Positions 43,369-52,867 of a stretch of DNA of 64,000 nucleotides are shown here, piece after piece. The stretch lies in the NCBI GenBank assembly GCA_039105265.1, contig JAPFFF010000053.1, positions 310,001 through 374,000 on the forward strand, in the 5' to 3' direction. This DNA comes from Tritrichomonas musculus (taxonomy: Eukaryota > Parabasalia > Tritrichomonadida > Tritrichomonadidae). Position 1 is the stretch's first letter. Every line of letters starts with the position of its first letter. Under the pieces are notes generated by a model that searched no databases, was not told the origin of the DNA, and was given only the letters and a program-made list of their open reading frames with translations. The position numbers and the translations under genes were made by a program.

Positions 43369-43666
43369 ATTTGAAAGAGATTTTGGAGAGATTAAAACAT
43401 AATTTTGTTAGCATAAAAACATTTATTTTATCAAATATCAGAAAGAAATCCTGCTAATTTTGAATTCTATAACAAGTAAATAAGCAAAATTAATTGTTTT
43501 TGCATTTTAAAAGTAATTATTTCTTATTCATTGTTGAGAATTCCTATTGAATATTTAAAGTAATATATATTGATTTTTTTATAGATTTAATAATAAATTT
43601 TGGTATTGCGACATGATATTTAGTGATAATCTTAGGCAGAAAAAACGGGGATTCTAATTATCAGAT

Positions 43667-43774
43667 AAAGTGGTTTCAAAAACGATAATCCACTTAGCAA
43701 CGAGTTTTCATTGAAATGTTTTCAAAAAGTTAAACTTTTTATAAGAGGTGGATTATCTTTTTTGGAAGCACTTT
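43667..43774. mobile_element. 108-bp element with 27-bp inverted ends, flanked by AGAT
   Basis: The ends 43667-43693 and 43748-43774 are inverted complements with four or so mismatches (AAAGTGGTTTC...ATAATCCAC). The word AGAT stands directly outside each end, a possible 4-bp target duplication. A very small non-autonomous element is likely. Confidence 0.5.
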
Positions 43775-44240
43775 AGATAAAAAAAAGTTGAACTTTTTTA
43801 ATGTTCCCGACTTTTTAACTTTAGTTTATATTTATCTATTGAAAAACAACAAATAAATAGAAAAATCACATTGAAAATCTGGTGGATTTATGTTTTATAT
43901 ATATTAATTTAATCACATTAAATTAAAAGTAGAGGTAAAAATCTGGTTAATGATTGTTTCAGTTCCAGTTTATTATTTCTAATGTTTCTGTTTAAAACCA
44001 TATATATGCGATATTAGAGCTGAAATTTTATATTTTGTCAATGTGAAAACCAAATTTTGATTTCAATTATTTATGATTTTGAATTCATTTATATACGATT
44101 TTATGAATAATGAGGTAAAAAAATTTATTTTTAACATTAATACGAGATAATTTTTAAAATTAAAACAAAAATAAGTCCAAAATTTTGATTTCAATATTGT
44201 CAAATTAAAAATTTTTGAGATTAAGATTTTTATTTTTAAA

Positions 44241-45119
44241 ATGAGTCTCACCGATGAGAAGTATTACAGTCCTCTAAACCCTCAAACTCACTCTGTTCCT
44301 TTTAGAGAAAGTCGAGCTGCAATTAATAATCCTGAATTTTTTGATGATGTTTATGTAAATCCAATCACTATTTTGCAAATAGTTAATCATTCTCTAACAA
44401 CCGCTTTTTTAAAGCCCCCATTAGAAATAATGGGAATTGCTGTTGGCCATTTTGACGAAAACGAACATGCATATTATATAACAAATTCAATTTTAATTCC
44501 ATATGTTGGAAAAGGAGCATCAGTTGACCCACCTCCTGCAATTCAAGGTATAGCAGTTTATCGCTCTCAGTTATTACAAAAATTAGGAAGAAATGATGAA
44601 TTTATTTCATTTTACCATTCCCATCCAAACCTTCATGTTTACTATTCTAAGAAAGATGTTGATACACACAGACGTTTTTGGAGGGCATTATATGGAACCT
44701 GTGTTGGCTTTGTTGTTGATCCAAATAACACCCTTGTTTCAAACTATCTTAATTTTTCAGCATTTAGCGTAACTGATGAACAAGCTGCCAAGCAAAAACC
44801 AGAACCAACAGGGAAAGTTTTCAAAAAATATGGAAGTGCTGCCAATTATTATTATGAATTAAACATTCATTACTATAATTCAAAATCTGACAAAATTGTT
44901 ATCGACCAAATCCTTAACAATACATATTCCACTGCTATAAAATTATCAACAATGGCAGAACAAGCCAAATTTTTGAATCAAAGAGACAAAAAGCTCGAAG
45001 ACGTTACTGAATATGAAGACAATGACCCAGTTGAAGTGGAAGACTTGATTCCTCTCATTACAAAAAATTATAAGCTTGGCTTGCATATGCGAAAAATGAT
45101 CAAAAACATTTTCAATTAA
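44241..45119 (+). CDS. CSN5: CSN5-like JAMM/MPN+ metalloprotease (COP9 signalosome subunit 5)
   Basis: 292 residues from the ATG at 44241. The MPN domain spans about 38-175 and holds a complete JAMM zinc motif: Glu62 (PLEIMGI), then H126-S-H128-P, S136 and D139, an exact HxHx7Sx2D. CSN5 cuts NEDD8 from cullins in the COP9 signalosome. The alternative is the proteasomal deubiquitinase Rpn11. I favour CSN5 because the region after the domain (YYYELNIHYYNSKSDKIVI, then a -NTYST- segment) parallels the CSN5 segment that begins YYALEVSYFKSSLD and because Rpn11's downstream segment is absent. The sequence is quite diverged around the active site (FYHSHPNLHVYYSKKD instead of WYHSHPGYGCWLSGID), so the insertion loop and regulation may differ. 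The chain ends in an acidic linker and helix. Confidence 0.7.
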   Translation: MSLTDEKYYSPLNPQTHSVPFRESRAAINNPEFFDDVYVNPITILQIVNHSLTTAFLKPPLEIMGIAVGHFDENEHAYYITNSILIPYVGKGASVDPPPAIQGIAVYRSQLLQKLGRNDEFISFYHSHPNLHVYYSKKDVDTHRRFWRALYGTCVGFVVDPNNTLVSNYLNFSAFSVTDEQAAKQKPEPTGKVFKKYGSAANYYYELNIHYYNSKSDKIVIDQILNNTYSTAIKLSTMAEQAKFLNQRDKKLEDVTEYEDNDPVEVEDLIPLITKNYKLGLHMRKMIKNIFN

Positions 45120-45656
45120 AATGATAAGTATTTTTTTCTTTTTAATACTCTTTTATTTGTTTGGTTTGGTTTAATGGTTTAAAGAACAAATCAGGTACGT
45201 TTAGAAACCGCAAATTTTTTTGACACTTTATTAAAACTAAAGGACATGTTATATAAAAAAAATATTTTTATCATAAAAATTTTATAAAAAAAAAATAAAG
45301 TTCAGAATTTCAAATCTGACACGCATTCAAAATAAAACTTTTTCAATAGGGCAAGGGGTCTCAAATATATAACGTGCTTTCTCTCAATCTATAACGTACT
45401 AGATTTGTACCTTAAGGATTAGAAACAATTTGCATAATTTTAATTATTTGATGTTTATTTCTTTGAATTTTTGAGAGTATAAAAACGGTTATAACATAAA
45501 AAGTTTAAAAATTCAATACATATAAATTTTTTTTAAAAAATTTAAAAAAAATATTCATTTCCTAGTTCTTTTGAATATTTGTTAAGATAATTTAAAGATG
45601 CTGTTGAAATTAAGAGAGAAAGAATATTGTCAATAATATTTTTAAAAAACAAAGAA
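45120..45656. other. Convergent intergenic region
   Basis: About 540 bp of AT-rich DNA lie between the 3' ends of the CSN5-like gene and the LRR frame. No gene or clear element seen. Confidence 0.5.
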
Positions 45657-46868
45657 TTATAATTTAATAACAGTTGCAGATGGGGGATAATTTTCTACTC
45701 CAATTATATCAGCCGATGATGGTATTGTTATTTTTTTCAATGAAGTACAATTTCTAAAAGCATTTCCACCAATAGATTCCACAGAAGAAGGAATTGTTAC
45801 TTCTACCAAAGAAGAACAGAATTGAAATGCATAATTTCCAATTGATGTTACAGAAGAAGGGATAACAATCTCCTTTAAAGAAGTGCATTCGTTAAAAGCA
45901 TAACTGCCAATTGAAGTCACCGAAGAAGGTATTATTATCCTAATTAATGATGTGCATCTGCTAAAAGTGTAACTATTAATTGAATCAATAGATGAAGGCA
46001 ATTCAATTTGTGTCAACGAAGAACATCCAGCAAAAGCGCTTTCATCAATTGAAGTCACTGAAGGAGGAATTTTTATTTGAGCCAATGAAGAGCATTCTCC
46101 AAAAGCGCCATTACCAATTGATGTTACTGATGAAGGGATGTCCAATTGTGTTAATGATGAGCAGTCATAGAAAGAAGAGTTTCCAATTGATACAACCGAG
46201 TTTTGAATGATAACTGTTTCCAAAGACGAACATCCATTGAAGAGACTGTCTCCAATTGAATTTATTGAACAGGGAATTATAATTTCCTTTAAATCTAAGC
46301 ATCCACTAAATACATCATCACCAATCCTAATTACAGTAGAATGCATTTTTATATGTCGTAATGATTTGCACTGATAAAATGCTTTTTCTTCGATTTCAAT
46401 TACTGAAGAAGGAATCTTTATTTTTTTTAGTGATTCGCATCCATCAAAAGCTCTTTGTCCAATTATTGCATCTTCTCTATCATCTTCATTTTTATATTTT
46501 GGATAATAAAATAATATTTTTCTTAATGATTTACATTCACTAAAACACTGTTTCCCAATTGAAGGAGGAATTTCTATCTTTGTCAATTCTGAACACTTAA
46601 AAAACGCACATTCTTCAATTGATACAACAGTATAAGGAATAGAGATTTCTTTCAGTGATATACATTCATAGAAAGCTTTTTTACAAATGGTTGTAATCGA
46701 TGTTGGAAGTGAAATCTTTGTCAATTTGGCGCAATTTATAAAATATTCTGGCTTAATTTTTTGTTTCCTGTATTTTGTCAAAAGTAACTTTATAACATCT
46801 TGATTATTCTTCCATGCAGCATAAGACAATACTGATTTCTTATTAAATTTAAAAGTTTGAAATTGTAT
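45657..46868 (-). pseudogene. Ankyrin plus BspA-LRR part of a split DUF3447 gene
   Basis: The frame is open from just below a TAA at 46869-46871 to a stop at 45657. It starts in the middle of an ankyrin repeat (KKSVLSYAAWKNNQDVIKLLL) and passes without a break into about sixteen BspA LRRs (LTKISLPTSITTI, CSSLTQIEIPSSI). It has no ATG before the LRRs; the nominal start at 46829 is a TTG. Together with the DUF3447 frame just upstream (46891-48072) it forms the DUF3447-ankyrin-LRR order seen joined in the remnant at 25868-26850. About 60 bp of T/A-rich DNA with stops in this frame separate the two. The LRR body is clean over 370 codons, so the break may be recent, or a removed or bypassed segment is possible. 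Confidence 0.65.
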
Positions 46869-46890
46869 TTAAATGTTTTATATTTAAATT

Positions 46891-48072
46891 TTATAAAAAA
46901 AAATTAAAAAAAATTTTGTCAAATATATCGTCGATATCGAATTTCCTGGATAAAAAAACTTTAACCATTGGTAAATAATCATAGTTGCATAAGTACATAA
47001 AAATGTCATTATTAATTACTTTTTTTGGAAAGAAGGCTGCGTTATAGAAGCGAAAACTACTCAATACAATATATTTATCAAATTTGTATACAAATTTGCC
47101 TAATTTGGGCTTTTTGTTTATTTCACTCTTATATTGAACTAAAAGACGATTTGCCAATTCATTTTTATGGCATTTAATTGATTCAATAACGGTTTGTTTG
47201 AATGGAAAAGATTCTGTTTCTTCATCGTCTTCTTCGTCGTCTTTATTTCTTTCATGATCTTTATTTTTTATCAATTTTTTTTCAAGAAATGAAAAAATAT
47301 TTGAATTGTTATGAACTGCATATAGCCATAACGAATCCGTTAATTTCACACCGTTTGACACTAAATAGTTGAATATTTCAACTGATCCATAAAAAGTGGC
47401 ATATTCAATCAAATTTGTCTTATTTACCATCAGAATATGATTTGTCTCAAAAATTGAAGGTTTTATTTCACTATCTAAAGAAAGATTATTAACACTAATA
47501 TAATTCTTGAACTTTTCAAGTGAATCTTCTCTGATTATTTCGCATATTTGCTGATGATTTATTCCTTCTTTTCTCTTATTAATGAATTCTTCGCTATAAA
47601 AATATGGAATATCTATATTTTCTCCTTTAAATTGTTTTATCTCTGGATAAAAATACTCTAAATATTTCCTTTGTTTATATTTTTTAATTGATGGATCACT
47701 TATTATACGATATATAGATTCATCAAAAGAAAGTATATCTTCGTCGAAAAGAAAGAGAAGAATTCGTTTATTTGATTTAAATATTTTGAAAATTTCTGAA
47801 TTCGAAAAAAATTTTTGTATGTTGGTTTTATATTGATCTAAGATCTTATAAATTTGATCAAAAAAAGTGTCTGTTCGATGATGATTTTTGGCTAATTTAG
47901 ATAATAAATGAAGAAACATTTTGAGCTCTGGGCCTGAATTTTTGATATTTTGTTTGTCAATAAATGAAAATAAATTTCCTGAATGTTCTTCTATATCTTC
48001 TACTTTTCCGAGCCAATCAAGTACATAAGAATGAAGCATTTTCATTTTTTCCAACTGATCTTCAACTCTCAT
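46891..48072 (-). CDS. DUF3447-containing protein, N-terminal part
   Basis: I place the start at the ATG at 48072, because the longer frame begins with a GTG. About 393 residues. Family hallmarks are FSNSEIFKIFKSNKRILLFL, KRKEGINHQQICEIIR, LIEYATFYGSVEIFNYL, an acidic insert (KDDEEDDEETESF, near residue 270), ESIKCHKNELANRLL and CNYDYLPMVKVFLSRKFDIDD. It ends in FNFFL, encoded by T-runs at the boundary where ankyrin repeats would begin. Function unknown, presumably scaffold-like. The next frame downstream on the same strand carries the expected ankyrin and LRR parts. Confidence 0.7.
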   Translation of the reverse strand: MRVEDQLEKMKMLHSYVLDWLGKVEDIEEHSGNLFSFIDKQNIKNSGPELKMFLHLLSKLAKNHHRTDTFFDQIYKILDQYKTNIQKFFSNSEIFKIFKSNKRILLFLFDEDILSFDESIYRIISDPSIKKYKQRKYLEYFYPEIKQFKGENIDIPYFYSEEFINKRKEGINHQQICEIIREDSLEKFKNYISVNNLSLDSEIKPSIFETNHILMVNKTNLIEYATFYGSVEIFNYLVSNGVKLTDSLWLYAVHNNSNIFSFLEKKLIKNKDHERNKDDEEDDEETESFPFKQTVIESIKCHKNELANRLLVQYKSEINKKPKLGKFVYKFDKYIVLSSFRFYNAAFFPKKVINNDIFMYLCNYDYLPMVKVFLSRKFDIDDIFDKIFFNFFL

Positions 48073-48108
48073 GACAAAAATAAAATATAAATTTTCTAAA
48101 CTTTCCAC

Positions 48109-48880
48109 TTATATTTTTTTCAATTCATTTTATCTTTCTTTAAAAAGATTTTATTATAGAAAATATATATTTTTATTACACTTTATAAGTATTTTAATGC
48201 TAATTAATTTTTTAAAACTATAATAAAATGATATTCATAAAGATATATTAGTTTTAAATTTGAGAGGGAGGTAAAATTTATTTTTTATTCAATATTTAAT
48301 TAAGAAATTAACTATACGGTTTTATACAATTTTTCATTGAATTTAATATAACGGTCAAATTATTTTTTTATTGAATTCTTACTGTGTAGATAGGCGATAC
48401 ATTGAAAGTTATATCGTATTTCATTCAAAATAAAGGCTTCTTTTATTTTGAAAAGTTCAATGTATTTTTCTCAAAGAATTAAATGAAATCAAAAAAAAAA
48501 AAACTTCTTTTATATAACTTTTGTTAAATTATTTGCATAATGAACAATTTCTGTATTTCAGCATTATCTACATAATGAACAATTTCGGTATTTAAAAAAA
48601 TTATATTCACCAAAATTGAAGGATACCGAAATAACCAATTAAGCAGAATAGCATAAAGAATGAAATATAAAAAAGGTTAAAAAAAAAAAAGAAAAAAAGA
48701 TTTTAATAGCTAGATTTTATTGAAATTCAACTCTAAATCGATGAAAATTAAATGATAAATAAAGATAAACATATAAAAAAATAAATGAAAACAAGTTTTT
48801 TGAAATTATAAAAAGTAATATTATTTGTAGCATAAAGTAATTTCTATAAAAATACCATAATACTTATTATTCAACTTTTA
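48109..48880. other. AT-rich intergenic region
   Basis: No gene seen. A 20-bp phrase (CATAATGAACAATTTC) is repeated at about 48536-48551 and 48572-48587. Confidence 0.45.
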
Positions 48881-49453
48881 TTAAATAAATTTTGAGAGCC
48901 ACTTAAATCCTTGCGCATATCCTGTTTTATTCTTTACAGAGCACATGAATAATTGTATTGGACGTTGTCCAGGAACAACTTTGCTTATTTCTAGTGGAGT
49001 CAAATTGTATAAATCAAGTGCCAATGCTAAACTTTCCCTAGAAACAGCTGTCTCAATATCAATTTTATTACCAAAAATCAAAAAAGGAACATTAGTTAAA
49101 TGCTCATCTGAAAGAAGTGAATGTAATTCCTTTTTAGCTTCATTGAATCTTGACGGATTTGAAGCATCAACAAAGAAAACAATCGCATTAGCATTAATGA
49201 AATAATCTTTCCAGCATTGTCTAGCTGTGTCATGACCTCCTAAGTCATAAGCAGAAAATTGTATTCCTTCTATTGAGAGTTCCTCAACATGATATGTTTT
49301 GGTTTGATCAAATTGTAAGAAATTTCCTGTTTTGAGACACATCAATAGAGTAGTTTTTCCAGCATTATCGAGTCCCAAAAAAAGAAGCTTTCCTTTTTTC
49401 CCTTTGAGCCCTAGCCATTCTAGCCATCCATTTAACCAATCCCAAAACCACAT
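48881..49453 (-). CDS. SAR1: SAR1 small GTPase (COPII coat)
   Basis: 190 residues from the ATG at 49453, the usual length for Sar1. The amphipathic N-terminal helix typical of Sar1 is present (MWFWDWLNGWLEWLGL, bulky hydrophobics at 2-16), which inserts into the ER membrane. G-box motifs are G1 GLDNAGKTT (27-35), G3 DLGGH (69-73) with the His used in catalysis, and G4 NKID (128-131). PGQRPIQLFMCSV near the C-terminus matches the Sar1-specific EGQRPVEVFMCSV, and the end WLSKFI matches WLSQYI. Sar1-GTP recruits Sec23/24 to start COPII vesicle budding at the ER. It differs from typical Sar1 in the switch I region (KTYHVEEL). An Inr-like TCATTCT and a 24-bp repeat array lie upstream. Confidence 0.95.
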   Translation of the reverse strand: MWFWDWLNGWLEWLGLKGKKGKLLFLGLDNAGKTTLLMCLKTGNFLQFDQTKTYHVEELSIEGIQFSAYDLGGHDTARQCWKDYFINANAIVFFVDASNPSRFNEAKKELHSLLSDEHLTNVPFLIFGNKIDIETAVSRESLALALDLYNLTPLEISKVVPGQRPIQLFMCSVKNKTGYAQGFKWLSKFI

Positions 49454-49458
49454 TTATA

Positions 49459-49465
49459 AGAATGA
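49459..49465 (-). promoter_or_regulatory. SAR1: Candidate Inr (TCATTCT) of SAR1
   Basis: The minus strand reads TCATTCT with its A 10 nt before the ATG at 49453, an exact fit to the TCA(+1)Y(T/A) initiator with the short 5' UTR known in Trichomonas. Confidence 0.55.
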
Positions 49466-49492
49466 ATGTGTTATTCATGAACAAGTGACTAA

Positions 49493-49592
49493 GTTATCTA
49501 TCTAACAATTGGCCAAATTATCTATCTGACAATTGACCAAATTATCGATCTGACAATTGACCAAATTATCATTTTGACTATTGGTCAAATAT
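49493..49592. repeat. 24-bp repeats directly upstream of SAR1
   Basis: About four imperfect copies of CTATCTGACAATTGACCAA-ATTAT follow each other, the outer ones diverged. They start some 30 bp upstream of the SAR1 Inr-like motif. The palindromic core CAATTG is kept in the first three. They could be promoter sites or a simple tandem repeat. Confidence 0.6.
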
Positions 49593-49982
49593 AATTATTT
49601 AAAAGTACAATAAATAATGTCTGATTTTCAATAAATGTCATTTCATATTTTTTTTCTTATTCATGATATATAATCTTGAATAAAAGTTAATTTTATTACA
49701 AAAAAGATTAATTACAATAAGTTCCAATTGGTTGAATTTTGATGGATTATATAATTCTTCACTCTTTTGGTTTAGAAATAGAAATTTTTTTGGACAAGGA
49801 CATTTGATCTTTTTCAATAAAAAAGTTTAAATTTTTTTCTTAGAAACAATATCAATTTTCTGATAGTTTTGAATTGATAAAGTTTTATAAAAAATATTTT
49901 TTGAAATATTTATCAGAATTTTTCTTAATATTTTTCTGAGTAACTATCAAAAAATATTGAAAAAATTTTTAATATCATTTTA
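49593..49982. other. Intergenic region between divergent genes
   Basis: AT-rich, no gene or clear motif seen. Confidence 0.4.
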
Positions 49983-50552
49983 ATGAAAGGTTTAAGCATC
50001 CATTTACTTTCATTCCGTTTAAATAGTCAAATTATTAGTCAAAATGATAAAGTTCGAGTTAGCATTACAACAATTCCAGAACACAATAAACAATCATTTG
50101 TAATAAATTCAAAAGATATTCATCAATGCCACCATTTCTTCAATATAAACATTACAGATCAAACTAAAAAAATTATTTTTGTGTTTAGAAGAAAAAATTT
50201 CTTACAGGGAGATCCAATAATTGCTTCAGCAATTGTTCATTCAGACCAATTTCCAAAATTAAGGGATGATGCCACCAACACTGAAGTTAAAAGAGTGGAA
50301 ATTTTTGAACCACTTTCAAATATTCCTGGTAACTTCAATACAAATGAAAAACGAAAACTATTTGGACAAATGCAAATTCAATTTTCTTTAGAAAATCCTT
50401 TTGAAAACACAAATATCTTTACCAAAACAATAATATATAATGCTGGAAAAAATCATAATGGTGAAGGATATTCAAAAGTAGGTTCCACGAATGCCGATGA
50501 AAATGCTAATCAGAATGAAAATAATTCGTTATTCGTTGATGTTGATTTTTAA
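49983..50552 (+). CDS. Hypothetical protein, possibly C2-like
   Basis: 189 residues from the ATG at 49983. The first ~140 residues look like a beta-sandwich (GLSIHLLSFRLNSQIISQNDKVRVSI, KKIIFVFRRKNFLQGDPIIAS, FGQMQIQFSLENP), with the order of strands and the polar loop reminiscent of diverged C2 domains. The last 40 residues are Asn/Glu-rich and probably disordered. No calcium-binding aspartate cluster is evident. Assignment to C2 is a guess from pattern; otherwise the protein is unrecognised. It is divergent from SAR1 with 530 bp between starts. Confidence 0.6.
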   Translation: MKGLSIHLLSFRLNSQIISQNDKVRVSITTIPEHNKQSFVINSKDIHQCHHFFNINITDQTKKIIFVFRRKNFLQGDPIIASAIVHSDQFPKLRDDATNTEVKRVEIFEPLSNIPGNFNTNEKRKLFGQMQIQFSLENPFENTNIFTKTIIYNAGKNHNGEGYSKVGSTNADENANQNENNSLFVDVDF

Positions 50553-50954
50553 AATCAATTAACAATCTTTGTAAATTAATAAATTTTGAATTTTTTATGA
50601 GTATAAAACGTTAAATTTGCTAAAAAAGTTAAAATATTTATTTTTTTTAACCGACAAAATAAAAATATAAGAATAAAACATTTTTATCTCAATAATATAA
50701 ATATATATTAGAGATATTTTAAATAGGACAACTATTATATATTATATTAAATATTATATGTACTTATAAAAAATCCAAACCAATTATACTATGAGTTTTT
50801 GTGTTAAAAATAAGTTGACGATTCAACGACCATTTATTTGTTGACGTTGAAAAAACGAAGTGAACGTTGTCAACGATGGCGTTTTAAACGGTATCTCGTT
50901 GATCACTTTCTTCAACGTTGACCAACACTGATCTCGATGATTTTTTTTAGAGAA
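50553..50954. other. Intergenic region with a GTTGA-rich, GC-richer patch
   Basis: At about 50815-50935 the composition becomes less AT-rich and the words GTTGAC, CAACG and CAACGTTGA recur in both orientations (e.g. GTTGACGTTG at 50842, CAACGTTGACCAAC at 50913). This patch directly precedes the truncated 5' end of the DUF3447 remnant and may be the scar of an inserted element. Confidence 0.4.
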
Positions 50955-51709
50955 ATCAATCAGAAATCAAACCTTTTCTCACTCAAGAAAACATTGAAAA
51001 ATATTGCAAGAAGAATGGATATTTAAAAGATGATAAATTTATGGAAAGAATGAATAAAGAAATTGAAGCAAATTTCTATGAGAAACGACGAGAAGGAGAA
51101 AATGACGATTATTTGTGTGAACTGATTCGAAATAACGAAATCAAAGAATTTATCACATTTATTGGACAAGCAAATTTGCCACTTGACAGTTATATTAAAA
51201 AATCAACTTTTGAAACAAATCAACATTTGATTGAAAATGACAAAATCAGTCTGATTGAATATGCATCATTTTGTGGCTCTAATGACATCATCAAATACAT
51301 GCATATGAATAGAGTTGAGTTGACACCATCGATGTGGATCTTTGCTATTCACAGCAAGAATGCAGAGCTGATCAGATATCTTGAAGAGAATCATGTTCCA
51401 CCACCATATGATGATTATGAAACAATTCTTCGAGAATCGATTAAATGTCATCACAACGATATTTCGAACTACATCATTGATAATTTAATGAAAGAAGGAG
51501 ATCTACAAAATGGCATTAAAAACAAATATGATGGAAATCTTTATCGATATTCAGTTGAATATCACAATTATTGCTTTTTCCCAGCAAACATGAAATACAA
51601 AAACATGTTTCTTTATTTATGTGAATTTGTTTATTACAACCTTGTGAGTCTTTATTTATCAGAAGGAAACATTGACATAAATGCGACAATTAAAATTTTA
51701 ATTATTTGA
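50955..51709 (+). pseudogene. DUF3447 protein, 5'-truncated
   Basis: In-frame homology to the DUF3447 proteins at 31118 and 46891 starts just after a TAG at about 50955, at the position of the YFQSEIQSF segment, so some 150 N-terminal residues are missing. The first ATG (51041) lies inside the domain. Recognisable are KRREGENDDYLCELIR, LIEYASFCGSNDIIKYM, ESIKCHHNDISNYII, CEFVYYNLVSLYLSEGNIDIN. It stops at 51709 (KILII), again at the ankyrin boundary. A 222-residue protein from 51041 is possible, but truncation makes function doubtful. Confidence 0.7.
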
Positions 51710-51779
51710 ATGATATTTTAAATCAAACCCATTCATGATATTCAAATCTAACTTTTTCATTGTATTGAAAAACTTGAAT

Positions 51780-52867
51780 GATTTATGGAATTTAATTGAA
51801 CATTTAATAAAACGGCTTTGATGAATGCTATAAAAAAAGGCCATAAAGAAATTGCTGAACTATTGATAAGACAACAAAGTATTGATATCAATATGAAATC
51901 CATTTTAAATCGAAAATATTCATATGATTCAAATCTTACTTTTTCATGATATTGAAAATAAGAATGATTATTGGAATTTAACTCAAATATTTAATTGGAC
52001 TGCTTTGATTTTTGCTGTAGTAAATAATGAAAAAGAAATTGTTGAAATATTGTTAAAACAAGAAGGTATTAATATCAACATTCAAGAAATTTTAAATGAA
52101 AAGCATTCATAAAATTCAAATCTAACTTTTTTATCATATTGAAAAATTGAATGATTTATGGAATTTAACTCTAATATTTAATTTAACGGCTTTAATGAAA
52201 GCTGCAGCTGGAGGCCTTAAAGAAATTGTTGAACTATTATTAAGACAAGAAAGTATTGACATCAACAAGAAATCTATTTAAAATCTAAATTATTCTTGAA
52301 ATTCAAATCTAACATTTTTCATGGTATTGAAGAATTGAATGATTTATGGAATTTAACTCGAACATTTAATTCTACTGCATTAATTTGGGCTACAACCGAA
52401 GGTCATAAAGAAATTGTTGAATTGCTAATAAGACAAAAAGGCATTGATATCAACAAGAAAGGCATTTTAATTCAAAAACATTCACAGAATTCAAATCTAA
52501 CTTTTTTATTGGATTGAAGAATTGAATGATTTATGGAATTTATCTCGAACATTTAATTATACTGCGTTGATGACTGCTGCAGAAATAGGTCATAAAGAAA
52601 TTGTTGAACTATTATTAAGGCAAGAAGGCATTGATATCAAGATAAAATCCATTTAAAATCTAAATTATTCTTAATATTCAAATCTAACTTTTTTCATGAT
52701 ATTGAGAAATTGAATGATTTGTGGGATTTTTGAAATAAAATATTCATAAAACTGCCATTGACTATGCAAAAGAAAAAAATTATCCAGAAATTGTTTACCT
52801 CCTATCTAAAGGACCGATCAAAGCAAACAACGCAGAAACAAAGAATAAAGAATGTTGCATATTTTAA
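51780..52867 (+). pseudogene. Ankyrin array with a 187-bp period, frame-broken
   Basis: Five full ankyrin units (TALIWATTEGHKEIVELLIRQ and similar) start at 51812, 51999, 52186, 52374 and 52561, and a C-terminal cap unit (KTAIDYAKEKNYPEIVYLL) starts at 52750 and ends at a TAA at 52865-52867. Spacings are 187, 187, 188, 187 and 189 bp. Each unit is ~105 bp of ankyrin plus ~80 bp of a conserved linker that can be read into the next unit as FHGIEELNDLWNLTRTFN. Because 187 is not a multiple of three, the frame is lost in each linker, usually at a T-run. They are the continuation of the DUF3447 remnant at 50955-51709. Confidence 0.75.

Larger units (their letters stand above)
42380..44240. other. 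AT-rich intergenic region between divergent genes
   Basis: About 1.86 kb separate the WD40 and CSN5-like genes. No gene is seen. Two short inverted-repeat elements lie inside (43276-43368 and 43667-43774). Confidence 0.5.

Noticed and set aside
51780-52750. Linkers between ankyrin units as classical introns
   Set aside because: No consistent GTATGT-type donor or ACTAACACACAG-type acceptor at linker borders.
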